A DNA stretch of 64,000 nt from JAHEEL01 sp942491345. Lineage in GTDB: Bacteria > Actinomycetota > Acidimicrobiia > Spongiisociales > UBA5794. The notes beneath the pieces were generated by a model, which saw nothing but the letters and a program-made list of their open reading frames with translations, was not told the DNA's origin and made no database searches. Where the stretch lies: the NCBI GenBank assembly GCA_942491345.1, contig CALOAN010000053.1, positions 62,001-126,000 on the forward strand, given 5' to 3'. Each line of letters opens with the position of its first letter. The stretch's first letter is position 1. A program made the translations under genes and the position numbers. Below are positions 44,312 through 53,743 of the stretch, in pieces.

Positions 44312-45916
44312 ATGTTTGTGGATGGGCGCACCGTGCGCGAAGGAACGAGCATCGAAGCCGACTTGTGCATCGTTGGCGCCGGGCCCGCGGGGATCGCCCT
44401 GGCGCTCGAGTATCTGGATCGGCCGAACGTGGACGTGGTCGTGCTCGAGACCGGCGGCCTCGACTTCAATCCGGACCTCCAGGATCTCGCTGACGCAGAA
44501 GTGGTCGGGCACGAGTACTTCCCGGTGCGCGAGACGCGAATTCGTATGTTCGGCGGTTCAACAATCTCATGGGGCGGCATTCTGTCACCGCTCGATCCCA
44601 TCGACTTTGAGGATCGCCCTTGGGTGCCGAACAGCGGCTGGCCATTCGGGCGGGAGGAGCTCGATCCCTATTACGAGCGTGCGTATCCCCTGTGTGAGGT
44701 CGACCCGTCGAATGATGCTTCGACCGTCGAGGCAATCGGAGGGTCGACCCTGGATTCGAACGTCGCCGGGGATTTGGAGTGGGCGCCAGTCTATTTCAGC
44801 CCTCCGACTCGCTTCAGTCGGGAGTATGCGCGTCGCTTCGAGTCATCGAAGAACGTCACGACCTATCTCAACACAACGGCGACCAAAGTCCGGCTCGCCC
44901 AGAGCGGGGAACGCGTCGACAGCATCGAAGCATCCACCCCCGCCCAGAACCGATTCGCCGTCAACGCCCGCCACTACGTCCTCGCCGGCGGCGGCATTGA
45001 AAACGCCAGGCTCCTGCTGTCTTCTCGCGACGTTCAACCCGACGGAATCGGTAACTCGCACGACCTCGTCGGACGCTTCTTCCAGGAGCATCCCCGGGCT
45101 ATCAACCGCTACCAACTCCCCGACGCGTTAGGTGAGCTGGGAGACCGGGTCATTGGAGCCGCGGGCACCCTGCGCTTCTCTCGCCTCGGCCTGACCGACA
45201 AGGTACAGCGCCATGAGGAGCTCCTGAACTTCATCGTGAATCTGTCGTTCGGCCACGCGGGACAAGAGACCCCTCAGTTTGAGGCCGCTCGCCGGATCGT
45301 GAATGCGAGCCGTTCTCCGTGGTCCGACAGTCCCTACTACCAAGACACGGGCGGCGGACCGAATCGGATTCGCTGGCAGGACGTGACAACGTGCTTGAGG
45401 CGTCCGGACCGAACGTTGCAGAGTCTCATCGGCGCAGCGATTCGCCCCGCGCGCATGCGTCGCTGGTTGCAGATCAACTGCAGCGTCGAACAGGTGCCGC
45501 GATCCGACAACCGCATTGTCTTGACGAATGAGCGAGATCGGTTTGGCATTCCAACGGCGCGATTGGAATGGACGTTGGACGGCGCGGAGGAACGGACCTA
45601 CCGGCGTGGGATGGAGCTAGCGCTTGAGGCGCTGGAAACCTATGCGCCCGGGATCTCCGGTGGCCGCTTCGATGACCCGGATCCGTGGCCCGACGACGCG
45701 GTCGGAACGTGGCACCATGCAGGCACGACCCGCATGGACACGGACCCGACACGGGGGGTTGTTGATGCCGACTGCAGAGTTCATGGCGTCGACAACCTGT
45801 TTGTGAGCGGCTCTTCAGTCTTTCCAACCAGCGGTGCCACCGCCCCAACGCTCACCATTCTGGCGATGTCACTCCGATTGGCGGACCACCTCGTTCCGCT
45901 TGTGGCGCTCAGATAA
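44312..45916 (+). CDS. GMC-family FAD-dependent oxidoreductase
   Basis: This is a 534-aa flavoprotein. The N-terminal FAD site is ADLCIVGAGPAGIALALEYL. The C-terminal GMC block is VGTWHHAGTTRM followed by VHGVDNLFVSGSSVFPTSG. The His pair in WHHAG is at the catalytic position of glucose-methanol-choline enzymes. The frame extends far upstream antisense to the DegT gene, but ATG 44312 gives the true start. Its place between the aminotransferase and the initiating sugar transferase suggests it oxidises a sugar or polyol of the polysaccharide, which is uncommon for such loci. Confidence 0.88.
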   Translation: MFVDGRTVREGTSIEADLCIVGAGPAGIALALEYLDRPNVDVVVLETGGLDFNPDLQDLADAEVVGHEYFPVRETRIRMFGGSTISWGGILSPLDPIDFEDRPWVPNSGWPFGREELDPYYERAYPLCEVDPSNDASTVEAIGGSTLDSNVAGDLEWAPVYFSPPTRFSREYARRFESSKNVTTYLNTTATKVRLAQSGERVDSIEASTPAQNRFAVNARHYVLAGGGIENARLLLSSRDVQPDGIGNSHDLVGRFFQEHPRAINRYQLPDALGELGDRVIGAAGTLRFSRLGLTDKVQRHEELLNFIVNLSFGHAGQETPQFEAARRIVNASRSPWSDSPYYQDTGGGPNRIRWQDVTTCLRRPDRTLQSLIGAAIRPARMRRWLQINCSVEQVPRSDNRIVLTNERDRFGIPTARLEWTLDGAEERTYRRGMELALEALETYAPGISGGRFDDPDPWPDDAVGTWHHAGTTRMDTDPTRGVVDADCRVHGVDNLFVSGSSVFPTSGATAPTLTILAMSLRLADHLVPLVALR

Positions 45917-46056
45917 CTAGTCCCCGCAGGGCGCTCCAGATTGTGCACACGACTCCGCCGCGCTTGAGCTAGTATCGCCATGCGAGACGAGTTCGGGCTG
46001 GACTCGTCGAGGACGGGATCCCTTCTAGGGCGGAGGACATCCCGGTCGAAGCAGTA

Positions 46057-46794
46057 TTGGGCACAGTGAGGTTGGAACAACCGGGGGACGGCATCTTGCA
46101 GAATTTGGAGGGGCGTCACGTTCGAGGCGTGACGGGGGAACCTGCACCATCTCGACCGCACTTGCGCGTCGTCGAGGAATGGCCGGTCAGGGAAGGAAGC
46201 TACGAGCGGTGGATCAAACCTGGTCTTGATCGATTCGTCGGTGTGATCGCATCGATCATCACGCTCCCTCTTGTTGCGGTCATCGCCGTCGCGATTGCGT
46301 GGAACATGGGACTGCCCGTTATCTACCGCCAACGCCGAATCGGTCTCTACGGCCGCGAGTTCACGGTGTACAAGTTCCGCACCATGCACGAGGACCGGCG
46401 AACATCCGACATTCCGATCGCCGATACCGATCGCCGCGTCAACCACAAGTCCCAGGACGATCCGCGTCATACGGACCTCGGCCGGTTCCTCCGCAGATGG
46501 AGCCTCGACGAGATCCCCCAGTTCTGGAACGTCGCTTTGGGCGACATGAGCCTCGTAGGGCCTCGACCTGAGCTTCCCAGCATCGTCGCCAGGTATGAAC
46601 CGTGGCAGCACCAACGCCATGCCGTCCGTCCCGGGTTGACCGGACTCTGGCAGATCTCAGAACGCGGAACGATTCCGATGCACGAAGCGACCGACATCGA
46701 CATCGCATACGCCGAAGACGTGTCGCTACGCAACGATCTCCGTATCGTTATCGCAACGCCGTCTGCCGCATTCGGATCGAACCGCGGCCAATAG
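46057..46794 (+). CDS. initiating sugar transferase (undecaprenyl-phosphate sugar phosphotransferase)
   Basis: This 245-aa protein of the bacterial sugar transferase family transfers a sugar-1-phosphate to undecaprenyl phosphate, the first step of polysaccharide assembly. It has one re-entrant/TM helix (DRFVGVIASIITLPLVAV). The conserved catalytic blocks are YRQRRIGLYGREFTVYKFRT, LGRFLRRWSLDEIPQFWNV and GDMSLVGPRPELP. The end block RPGLTGLWQISERG is also present. It is a short PglC/WbaP-core form without the long N-terminal membrane part. The start is uncertain (TTG 46057 or GTG 46066). Confidence 0.9.
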   Translation: MGTVRLEQPGDGILQNLEGRHVRGVTGEPAPSRPHLRVVEEWPVREGSYERWIKPGLDRFVGVIASIITLPLVAVIAVAIAWNMGLPVIYRQRRIGLYGREFTVYKFRTMHEDRRTSDIPIADTDRRVNHKSQDDPRHTDLGRFLRRWSLDEIPQFWNVALGDMSLVGPRPELPSIVARYEPWQHQRHAVRPGLTGLWQISERGTIPMHEATDIDIAYAEDVSLRNDLRIVIATPSAAFGSNRGQ

Positions 46795-46929
46795 CTTCAC
46801 GGTCAAGGGGAACAGGGGAACTATGGAGTATCGGGTCGTGCCAGCACATCGTGTCATGGCGATGACTTGCGCCTCCACCGTGGGGAGCGGACTCACCGCC
46901 GGCCACACCATCCAGTCGGAGGACTGCGC

Positions 46930-49182
46930 ATGACGTGGTCTGAGAAGCGTCGATCGGTCACCGTGCCGCTGCTTGCCTTCCTGTTGGTGCTGTCGAGCGT
47001 CGTTCTCGTTTCGCCCGCCGGCTCTGTTGATGTTGATCCGCCGGTCAACGGCACCATCCTTGTAGTGGCGCCGCATCCAGATGATGATGTGATCACCGCC
47101 GCGGGCATCACGTACAACCGCCCCCAAACCGTCATCGCGTTCATGACAAACGGCGATTCCCACAGCCGGAACGAGGCTGGGTCAATCACGAACGTTGTCA
47201 GCACGTCTCGCTTCAGAGATACGAGTGCCAACTTCTCCGACATGCCGGAGAACACCCCGATCACGGTCACCGTTGGAGCGGTACCGACGTCGACGTCCGT
47301 GAAGAAGGTCTGGAGCGGTATCGAGATCGAGCTGAACAATCCTGTCACGGGTCTGGCCGTGGGGAGCACCTATGAAACTGGCTATTTCCCGCCGATCGGG
47401 ATAGCCGAACTGCGGCAAGCTGAGGCGGTGGAGGCACAAGCGACTCTGGGGCGCGTCGAGAACGACCTCAGATTCCTCGGCTACCCAGACTTCTGGCTTG
47501 AAGCGGTTTGGAACACCTACGCACCTGCTGTCCAGCCCGGCGAGGGTGCAAACCACTATGAGACGTTCGCGTCGCGAGGGCTGGGAAGAACGGATTGGCA
47601 CGACTACCGCATGGGCCCCGGTGACCAGCATGCCCCCTACAACCGTGAGGCAATGCTCGCCGACATGGTCGCGCTCATCGAGGATGTGCGGCCCGACCAC
47701 GTGTTCACCACCGGTCCAGAGGACGGAACATCGGATCACCGCGCCACGTACGCCGTGGTCAAGGCGGCAATGGAGCAAGTTCACGACGACGATCCAAGCT
47801 ATCTGGCACTCCTCCACCGCACCGTTGTGTGGCAGAAACCATTCTCCAGCTGCCTCAACAACCTCTGGCCCCTCGACTACCCGAAGGGCTCGGGACTTCC
47901 CCCTCAGCCCTTCACCGATCCGAGTGACATCGATCGCATAGGGGAATGCGGCATCTCCGATCCGTTTGCACCCGATTGGGACGACAGAGAGCATTTCAAC
48001 GTTCCGGCTGACCTCATGAACTCGAACACCGCCGTCAACCCCAAGTACCAGGCGATCGAGGCCCATGCCAGTCAGGGCGGCATGGCCTACGGAAGCTACA
48101 TCGCCCGCTTCTACCACTCTAATGAAGTCTTCTGGCGCGAGGCGATTCCGGGAACGCCGACCGCAATCGACGATGGGCCGTTCACGGTCGACTGGGGAAC
48201 ACAGGTCTACGTCAAAGGCGTTCTCGACAACGACGTGGGTGTGAGCCTGACCAGCACAGTCCTCAACGACCCGGATCACGGCACGGTCTCGCTGAACCCG
48301 GACGGCACCTTCACGTACACACATGATGGGTCAGCCACGACATCGGACTCGTTCACGTACCGCGCCCGGGACGCAGCCGGCACGTACACGGGTCCTGCGA
48401 CCGTGATGATCACCATCAACGGCGGCCCGCCCACCACCACGACCACTACTCCCCCATCGGGAGCCGCGGTGCATTCGGTGGGGTTGGTGGATCCTGGGTC
48501 GGGTAGGTGGTATCTGTACGATTCGGCGGGGGTTCAGAAGGCGTCGTTCTTCTACGGGAACCCTGGCGATTATCCGATCTACGGCGACTGGAACGGTGAC
48601 GGTGTGGAGACACCCGGCTTGTATCGCCAGTCCGACGGCTACGTGTACCTGAGGAACTCGAATACGCAAGGCATTGCGGATATCAAGTTCTTCTTCGGCA
48701 ACCCCGGTGATGTCCCGATTGCGGGGGACTTCAACGGGAACGGGTTCGACACGGTGTCGATCTATCGGCCGTCGAATCAGACGTTCTACATCATCAACAA
48801 ACTCGGGTCCGGTGACCAGGGCCTAGGCGCTGCGGAGTTCTCGTATGTGTTCGGCAACCCGGGTGACAAGCCGTTCGTCGGCGACTTCAACGGCAACGGC
48901 ATCGAGACGGTCGGGTTGCACCGCGAGTCGACCGGCTTCGTGTACTTCCGCAACACCCACACGCAGGGCATTGCCGATGCGCAGTTCTTCTTCGGCGACC
49001 CCGGGGACCGGCTCGTCGCCGGCGACTGGACCGGAAACGGCACGTTCACCCCGGCGCTGTTCCGGCCGTCGAACACCACCATGTACTTCCGGTACACCAA
49101 CACCCAAGGCATCGCCGACAACCAATGGGTCGGCGGAGCCGCCACCTGGCTCCCCGTCTCCGGCAACAACGGCCTCGGCTAA
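46930..49182 (+). CDS. secreted PIG-L deacetylase-like protein with cadherin-like and repeat modules
   Basis: This is a 750-aa exported protein. After a signal peptide (about 12-32) comes a PIG-L/LmbE-type domain with VVAPHPDDDVITAAG (His49; the usual Glu of HPDDE is Asp53) and the distal GTSDHRATYAVV block. A cadherin/VCBS-like Ig domain follows (about 410-500, FTYTHDGSATTSDSFTY), then a short Thr/Pro linker. The C-terminal repeat module of 239 aa has five GNPGD/GDWNGDG-type blades. Its last 717 bp are about 98.6% identical to those of the next gene. It probably N-deacetylates an amino sugar of the extracellular polysaccharide while bound to the surface (inference). ATG 46930 has GGAGG 7 nt upstream. 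Confidence 0.88.
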   Translation: MTWSEKRRSVTVPLLAFLLVLSSVVLVSPAGSVDVDPPVNGTILVVAPHPDDDVITAAGITYNRPQTVIAFMTNGDSHSRNEAGSITNVVSTSRFRDTSANFSDMPENTPITVTVGAVPTSTSVKKVWSGIEIELNNPVTGLAVGSTYETGYFPPIGIAELRQAEAVEAQATLGRVENDLRFLGYPDFWLEAVWNTYAPAVQPGEGANHYETFASRGLGRTDWHDYRMGPGDQHAPYNREAMLADMVALIEDVRPDHVFTTGPEDGTSDHRATYAVVKAAMEQVHDDDPSYLALLHRTVVWQKPFSSCLNNLWPLDYPKGSGLPPQPFTDPSDIDRIGECGISDPFAPDWDDREHFNVPADLMNSNTAVNPKYQAIEAHASQGGMAYGSYIARFYHSNEVFWREAIPGTPTAIDDGPFTVDWGTQVYVKGVLDNDVGVSLTSTVLNDPDHGTVSLNPDGTFTYTHDGSATTSDSFTYRARDAAGTYTGPATVMITINGGPPTTTTTTPPSGAAVHSVGLVDPGSGRWYLYDSAGVQKASFFYGNPGDYPIYGDWNGDGVETPGLYRQSDGYVYLRNSNTQGIADIKFFFGNPGDVPIAGDFNGNGFDTVSIYRPSNQTFYIINKLGSGDQGLGAAEFSYVFGNPGDKPFVGDFNGNGIETVGLHRESTGFVYFRNTHTQGIADAQFFFGDPGDRLVAGDWTGNGTFTPALFRPSNTTMYFRYTNTQGIADNQWVGGAATWLPVSGNNGLG
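48466..49182 (+). repeat. 717-bp module, copy 1
   Basis: This block encodes the C-terminal repeat module of the PIG-L-like protein. It has a partner of identical length at 51147-51863. I count about ten mismatches, four of them clustered in one changed pair of codons. The first about 200 bp use GGT/GGG/TAT-type codons unlike the flanking genes. Recent duplication or ongoing gene conversion explains this. Confidence 0.9.
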
Positions 49183-49214
49183 CCGAAGACTCGTCCGAAG
49201 AAGAGGCTGCTACT

Positions 49215-49228
49215 TAGAGAATTCTCTA
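49215..49228. promoter_or_regulatory. perfect 14-bp palindrome upstream of the TolB-like gene
   Basis: TAGAGAATTCTCTA is a perfect AT-rich palindrome in the 161-bp gap between the PIG-L-like and TolB-like genes, 116 nt before the latter's start. It is a candidate regulator site; no clear promoter elements could be paired with it. Confidence 0.35.
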
Positions 49229-49343
49229 GCACACCCAGAGTGGTCGCTGCTAGCATTAACGTTGTCGGGCATACACTGCACGGCGCGGACCGATCAGATG
49301 GCTGATCGGTCACAGAAACACGGGCTATTGGGCAGGAGGAGAG

Positions 49344-51863
49344 ATGGTTCACTCTCGGTTTATGCGGTTGAGCACAGTGTTGCTCCCGCTCGCTATGTTG
49401 GTGGCAATGCTGGCGCTGGTCGCCGGCAATCCGGCGCCAGCCGACGCAGCCGTTCCAGGAACGAACGACAAGATCGTCTACGCGAAGAGCAATGGCATCG
49501 ACAGCGACCTTTGGGTCATGAACGCCGACGGATCCGGCCAGACGCTGCTGTATGCCGGGTCGGCGAGCCGTGAGTGGGCACCGGCATGGTCGCCTGATGG
49601 CACCAAGATTGCGTTCACCTCCGACAAGAGCACCACCGCGACGCCGGGAGACAACACGAATCTCTGGGTGATGAATGCCGATGGCACGGGCGCGACACAG
49701 ATCACGACCGACACGGATGTCGAGAACCGGAAGCCCCAGTGGTCGCCCGACGGTGAGTGGCTCGTGTTCGAGCAGCTGGACGACTTCGAACTCTCTGGGG
49801 CAGCTTCCGCCGGAACAACAGGAACAACGCTCGTCGTGACCGGCGAGACGTTCCAGACCAAGGGTGTTGAGGCGGGCATGAAGATCTCGGTCACCGGGGA
49901 GCCCCTAGCAACGACGGTCGCGTCCGTGGTCAACGAGACTACGCTCACCGTCAACGCCGGCGCCCTCGCCCCCGGCGCTTCGTTCACCATCCTGCAGGAT
50001 CGGTACTTCATCGCCGTGATCAAGCCGGACGGAACGGGCTTCAAGAATCTCTCGACAGGCATTGCAGTACCGGGCAAGATCTACAGCGACCTCAACCCGT
50101 CGTGGTCGCCCAAGGGCGACAAGATCGCATTCTCTAGCTGGCGCGAAAGCTCGGTTCTATTCCAGACACATGACGTGTTCGTCGCAGCCATCAATCCGGC
50201 CGCGGGGACCCTGTCCGGATTGACGAACCTCACGCCAGACCCGGCGTGGTACGGCAGCTCGCTCGAGCCGGAGTGGTCACCGGATGCTACGAAGCTCGTC
50301 TACCACTCCCAGCGGGCTCCCGGTCCGGGGACCGACCTGTGGATTCAGGATGCCACAACCACTGCAGGGCCGACGGCCCCGCGACTGACCAACACCGCGA
50401 CCATCAAGGGGAGTCCCACGTGGTCACCGGACGGCACCAAGATCGCATTCCATGAGGAAGGCGATCTGTACTCCGTTCCAGCTGCAGGGGGGAGCCCGTC
50501 GCAGCTCACGAACACGACACTACCGACCTCCGAAAGGCAGCCGGATTGGGGGCGTCTGCTGGTAGCGACGAACGACACGTACTTGGTGCCCACCGGTGGT
50601 TCCGGCAATCAGGCTGCGCCCGGGGTCATGGCGAACGACGTCGGCCTCGGCGGCAATCCCCTCGCTACGGCAACGGTGGTTACCGGTCCGGCGCACGCGG
50701 CCGCTGGCTCATTCGCGCTGTCTGCCGATGGATCGTTCACCTACACACATGATGGCTCGGCCATGGACGACTCCTTCACCTACAAGGTGACGGACGCCGG
50801 AGGGAACATCTCGAATACCGCGACCGTCACGCTGGACACTCCGTTCAACGCGCCACCGGTTGCCAATCCCAACACGTACACCGTGGAAGCGTCCGCCACA
50901 CTCACGGTGCCGGCGCCGGGCGTGCTCGGCAATGACACTGATGCGGAAGACACCGTGCCGGGAACAGCCGTTCTCGTGACCGGGCCTTCCCACCACGTGG
51001 GAGCGTTCACGTTGAACAGCAACGGGTCGTTCACGTACACGCATGACGGGTCCGCCGGATTGTCGGATTCGTTCACCTATCAGGCGAAGGACTCCGGCGG
51101 CAAGCTGTCGAATGTGACCACGGTCACGATCACCATCACCGGTGGTGCGGTGCATTCGGTTGGGTTGGTGGATCCTGGGTCGGGTAGGTGGTATCTGTAC
51201 GATTCGGCGGGGGTTCAGAAGGCGTCGTTCTTCTACGGGAACCCTGGCGATTATCCGATCTACGGCGACTGGAACGGTGACGGTGTGGAGACACCCGGCT
51301 TGTATCGCCAGTCCGACGGCTACGTGTATCTGAGGAACTCGAATACGCAAGGCATTGCGGATATCAAGTTCTTCTTCGGGAACCCGGGTGATGTCCCGAT
51401 TGCGGGTGACTTCAACAACGACGGGTTCGACACGGTGTCGATCTATCGGCCGTCGAATCAGACGTTCTACATCATCAACAAACTCGGGTCCGGTGACCAG
51501 GGCCTAGGCGCTGCGGAGTTCTCGTATGTGTTCGGCAACCCGGGTGACAAGCCGTTCGTCGGCGACTTCAACGGCAACGGCATCGAGACGGTCGGGTTGC
51601 ACCGCGAGTCGACCGGCTTCGTGTACTTCCGCAACACCCACACGCAGGGCATTGCCGATGCGCAGTTCTTCTTCGGCGACCCCGGGGACCGGCTCGTCGC
51701 CGGCGACTGGACCGGAAACGGCACGTTCACCCCGGCGCTGTTCCGGCCGTCGAACACCACCATGTACTTCCGCTACACCAACACCCAAGGCATCGCCGAC
51801 AACCAATGGGTCGGCGGAGCCGCCACCTGGCTCCCCGTCTCCGGCAACAACGGCCTCGGCTAA
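49344..51863 (+). CDS. secreted TolB-like (PD40) protein with cadherin-like and repeat modules
   Basis: This is an 839-aa exported protein. A signal peptide (about 8-35, ending ADAA) is followed by a TolB/PD40-type propeller (about 40-420) with blades of the form LWVMNADGSGQT and PAWSPDGTKIAFTS. The propeller is interrupted near residues 150-215 by an inserted beta-rich domain (TTGTTLVVTGETFQTKGV). Two cadherin/VCBS-like domains follow (FTYTHDGSAMDDSFTY and FTYTHDGSAGLSDSFTY), then the same 239-aa GNPGD repeat module as the preceding gene. No enzyme is evident, and binding or adhesion is likely. AGGAGGAG precedes ATG 49344. Transcription probably ends at the hairpin at 51886. Confidence 0.85.
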   Translation: MVHSRFMRLSTVLLPLAMLVAMLALVAGNPAPADAAVPGTNDKIVYAKSNGIDSDLWVMNADGSGQTLLYAGSASREWAPAWSPDGTKIAFTSDKSTTATPGDNTNLWVMNADGTGATQITTDTDVENRKPQWSPDGEWLVFEQLDDFELSGAASAGTTGTTLVVTGETFQTKGVEAGMKISVTGEPLATTVASVVNETTLTVNAGALAPGASFTILQDRYFIAVIKPDGTGFKNLSTGIAVPGKIYSDLNPSWSPKGDKIAFSSWRESSVLFQTHDVFVAAINPAAGTLSGLTNLTPDPAWYGSSLEPEWSPDATKLVYHSQRAPGPGTDLWIQDATTTAGPTAPRLTNTATIKGSPTWSPDGTKIAFHEEGDLYSVPAAGGSPSQLTNTTLPTSERQPDWGRLLVATNDTYLVPTGGSGNQAAPGVMANDVGLGGNPLATATVVTGPAHAAAGSFALSADGSFTYTHDGSAMDDSFTYKVTDAGGNISNTATVTLDTPFNAPPVANPNTYTVEASATLTVPAPGVLGNDTDAEDTVPGTAVLVTGPSHHVGAFTLNSNGSFTYTHDGSAGLSDSFTYQAKDSGGKLSNVTTVTITITGGAVHSVGLVDPGSGRWYLYDSAGVQKASFFYGNPGDYPIYGDWNGDGVETPGLYRQSDGYVYLRNSNTQGIADIKFFFGNPGDVPIAGDFNNDGFDTVSIYRPSNQTFYIINKLGSGDQGLGAAEFSYVFGNPGDKPFVGDFNGNGIETVGLHRESTGFVYFRNTHTQGIADAQFFFGDPGDRLVAGDWTGNGTFTPALFRPSNTTMYFRYTNTQGIADNQWVGGAATWLPVSGNNGLG
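51147..51863 (+). repeat. 717-bp module, copy 2
   Basis: This is the partner of 48466-49182, offset 2,681 bp, in the same orientation and frame. It joins a different N-terminal protein to the same C-terminal surface module. Homologous recombination between the two copies would delete or exchange the TolB-like gene. Confidence 0.9.
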
Positions 51864-51885
51864 CCGGCCGGACCAACGGCAATGA

Positions 51886-51918
51886 AAGTGGCGGCGTCTC
51901 TCGGAGGCGCCGCCACTT
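51886..51918. terminator. terminator hairpin between convergent surface genes
   Basis: An 11-bp perfect stem (AAGTGGCGGCG at 51886-51896, CGCCGCCACTT at 51908-51918) with an 11-nt loop lies 22 nt after the TolB-like stop and before the convergent beta-helix gene. It can act on both strands. Confidence 0.75.
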
Positions 51919-52036
51919 CGCGTCGGCACCTGCCAACCGTGGCTCGGCCTGGCGTGGGCTTGGCCACAACTGCAGTGGACAGCGCGCCGGCGCCCCGCCG
52001 TGTGTGGATGGGGCGAGCGGCTATCGGAGCCCCCCG

Positions 52037-53743
52037 CTATTCCCAGGTCCCGCCAACGTCCTGGCCGACGGCACGCCAGGCGTCGGCCGTGAGGTATCGG
52101 CCGTCCCACGCGTAGGCCCGCCGGTTGCCCGCGCCGGTGTAGTTATTGGCTTCGAATCGGATGTCGCGATCCGTGTAGAGGCCGGGGGCGCTGGTGTCAC
52201 TGACCACGCCGGTCACACCGGTTGACAGCTCCACATCGTTGTTGTGCACGATCACACGCGCGAGTAACCGCTCGCCGATCGGCCCGGTTCCCCGCTCTTG
52301 CTGAACCGCAGTGATCGCATCCGCATTGCCGTACACACGGTTGCCTGTCACTTCAACGTCGAATGATGCAGCGATAAGGATGCCCGCTCCCCACGCCCAG
52401 TTGCTCTTGCCAAACCCGTTGCCGGACACCTCGTTGTTGCGGATGACTGCAGCGCCCGAGATCTCGTGGAAGATGCCGGGGCCGAGGTTGTCGATCACTC
52501 GATTCACCTCGTACAGCGTGTCAACGGCATCGATATCGGTCCAGAGCCCCGGGCCCAGATTGTCGTGCGAGTAGGTTCCACGCACGACCAGATTCTTGGT
52601 TCGTGTGAACTTGCCACCGCCGCCCTCCCACTCCCAGTAGTACCCACGGGTATTGTTGTAGGCCAGCTCACTGTCCGCGATCGTGACATCGGTGCCGCCG
52701 GAGACGGCGATCCCGAGCTGCCCATTGTGATGGGCTAAGACGCGGTACACGTCGGTGCCGTCGCCCGTGCGCAGGCCGGCCGCGTGGTTGTTCCGAATCT
52801 CGACGTCCTCGATGAGCCACCCGGCTCCGCGGTCTCCGTCGCCCTGCTCCTGCGCCTGGATGGCTCCGAGCTGCGACGGTACGGCATACTTCTCGACCAC
52901 AAGATTCCGGATTGTCACGTCGGACGCCGCACCGATGATCGCGTGGGGCACGACGCTCAACTCAACGACGCGGCCTGTCGGGTTGTCGGCAAGGACGATC
53001 CGATTGTCTCCGCCCCACCAGCTGCCCGGCTCGAGGTCTTCAAGTGCATCCACTCGCCACAGCATCACACCGTCGACGAATACGTCGTTCGGCTTCCCGC
53101 AGCTGTCGTACCCGTCAACACACTCGGCTTCGGAGTCCGCGGCGAATTCAATGCCGGCGACCTGCCAGTAGTCGCCACTGACTGTGAAACCGTCGAGGAC
53201 GACCGCCCCGGACAACACGGCACCCGGCTCACCCGCGAACGTCATGCCATCTTTCGGAACGATCTCAGAGGTCCGATGAATTCCGGCCTCGAGCAAGAAC
53301 GTCGAACCCTCTGGGGCCGCCGACACCATGGAGGCGAGATCATCGGATGCCGACACGGACGCGTCGAGGGGGATCACAGCACCATCGTCCTCCGGCAGGG
53401 TGGAAGACGTAGAGGCGGTCGTCGGTGTGGTGGCTGCCCGCGATGTTGCCGTTGTCGGAGGCGGCAGCGTCACCGACGGTCGCGGGTATACGTTCGCCGA
53501 GTCACAGCCGCCGACCAGAGCGGCGACCATGAGCCCGGTTCCGGCAACCGCAGTTGCCCAGCCACGAGTGCGTCGTCCGGAGATCGCCCACCACCCTTCG
53601 CTCCGGTGCCGATCGGTACCCGCCCGGCCATGTGCCGGTCGGGTACTGAATCGTACCAGTCGTCCGCTTGTGCCGTCCCGGTTGGTGGGACGGCACAAGG
53701 GACGGTTGGTTAGAAGTCGTTGGGTCCGACGGGTGCGTCCCAA
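52037..53743 (-). CDS. exported right-handed beta-helix protein (gene A)
   Basis: This protein of up to 568 aa has a lipoprotein-like signal with twin Arg (GRRTRGWATAVAG, then LMVAALVGGC), a Thr/Pro-rich linker and a parallel beta-helix (about 150-540). The helix is built from coils such as VTIRNLVVEKY, WLIEDVEIRNN and AVIRNNEVSGNGF. Such folds are typical of polysaccharide lyases, epimerases and surface carbohydrate-binding proteins; no catalytic set is clear. The start is uncertain: there is no ATG or GTG just before the signal, and in-frame TTG codons lie at 53743 and 53698, the latter in the intergenic hairpin. Its first about 80 codons are duplicated in gene B. Confidence 0.75.
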   Translation of the reverse strand: MGRTRRTQRLLTNRPLCRPTNRDGTSGRLVRFSTRPAHGRAGTDRHRSEGWWAISGRRTRGWATAVAGTGLMVAALVGGCDSANVYPRPSVTLPPPTTATSRAATTPTTASTSSTLPEDDGAVIPLDASVSASDDLASMVSAAPEGSTFLLEAGIHRTSEIVPKDGMTFAGEPGAVLSGAVVLDGFTVSGDYWQVAGIEFAADSEAECVDGYDSCGKPNDVFVDGVMLWRVDALEDLEPGSWWGGDNRIVLADNPTGRVVELSVVPHAIIGAASDVTIRNLVVEKYAVPSQLGAIQAQEQGDGDRGAGWLIEDVEIRNNHAAGLRTGDGTDVYRVLAHHNGQLGIAVSGGTDVTIADSELAYNNTRGYYWEWEGGGGKFTRTKNLVVRGTYSHDNLGPGLWTDIDAVDTLYEVNRVIDNLGPGIFHEISGAAVIRNNEVSGNGFGKSNWAWGAGILIAASFDVEVTGNRVYGNADAITAVQQERGTGPIGERLLARVIVHNNDVELSTGVTGVVSDTSAPGLYTDRDIRFEANNYTGAGNRRAYAWDGRYLTADAWRAVGQDVGGTWE

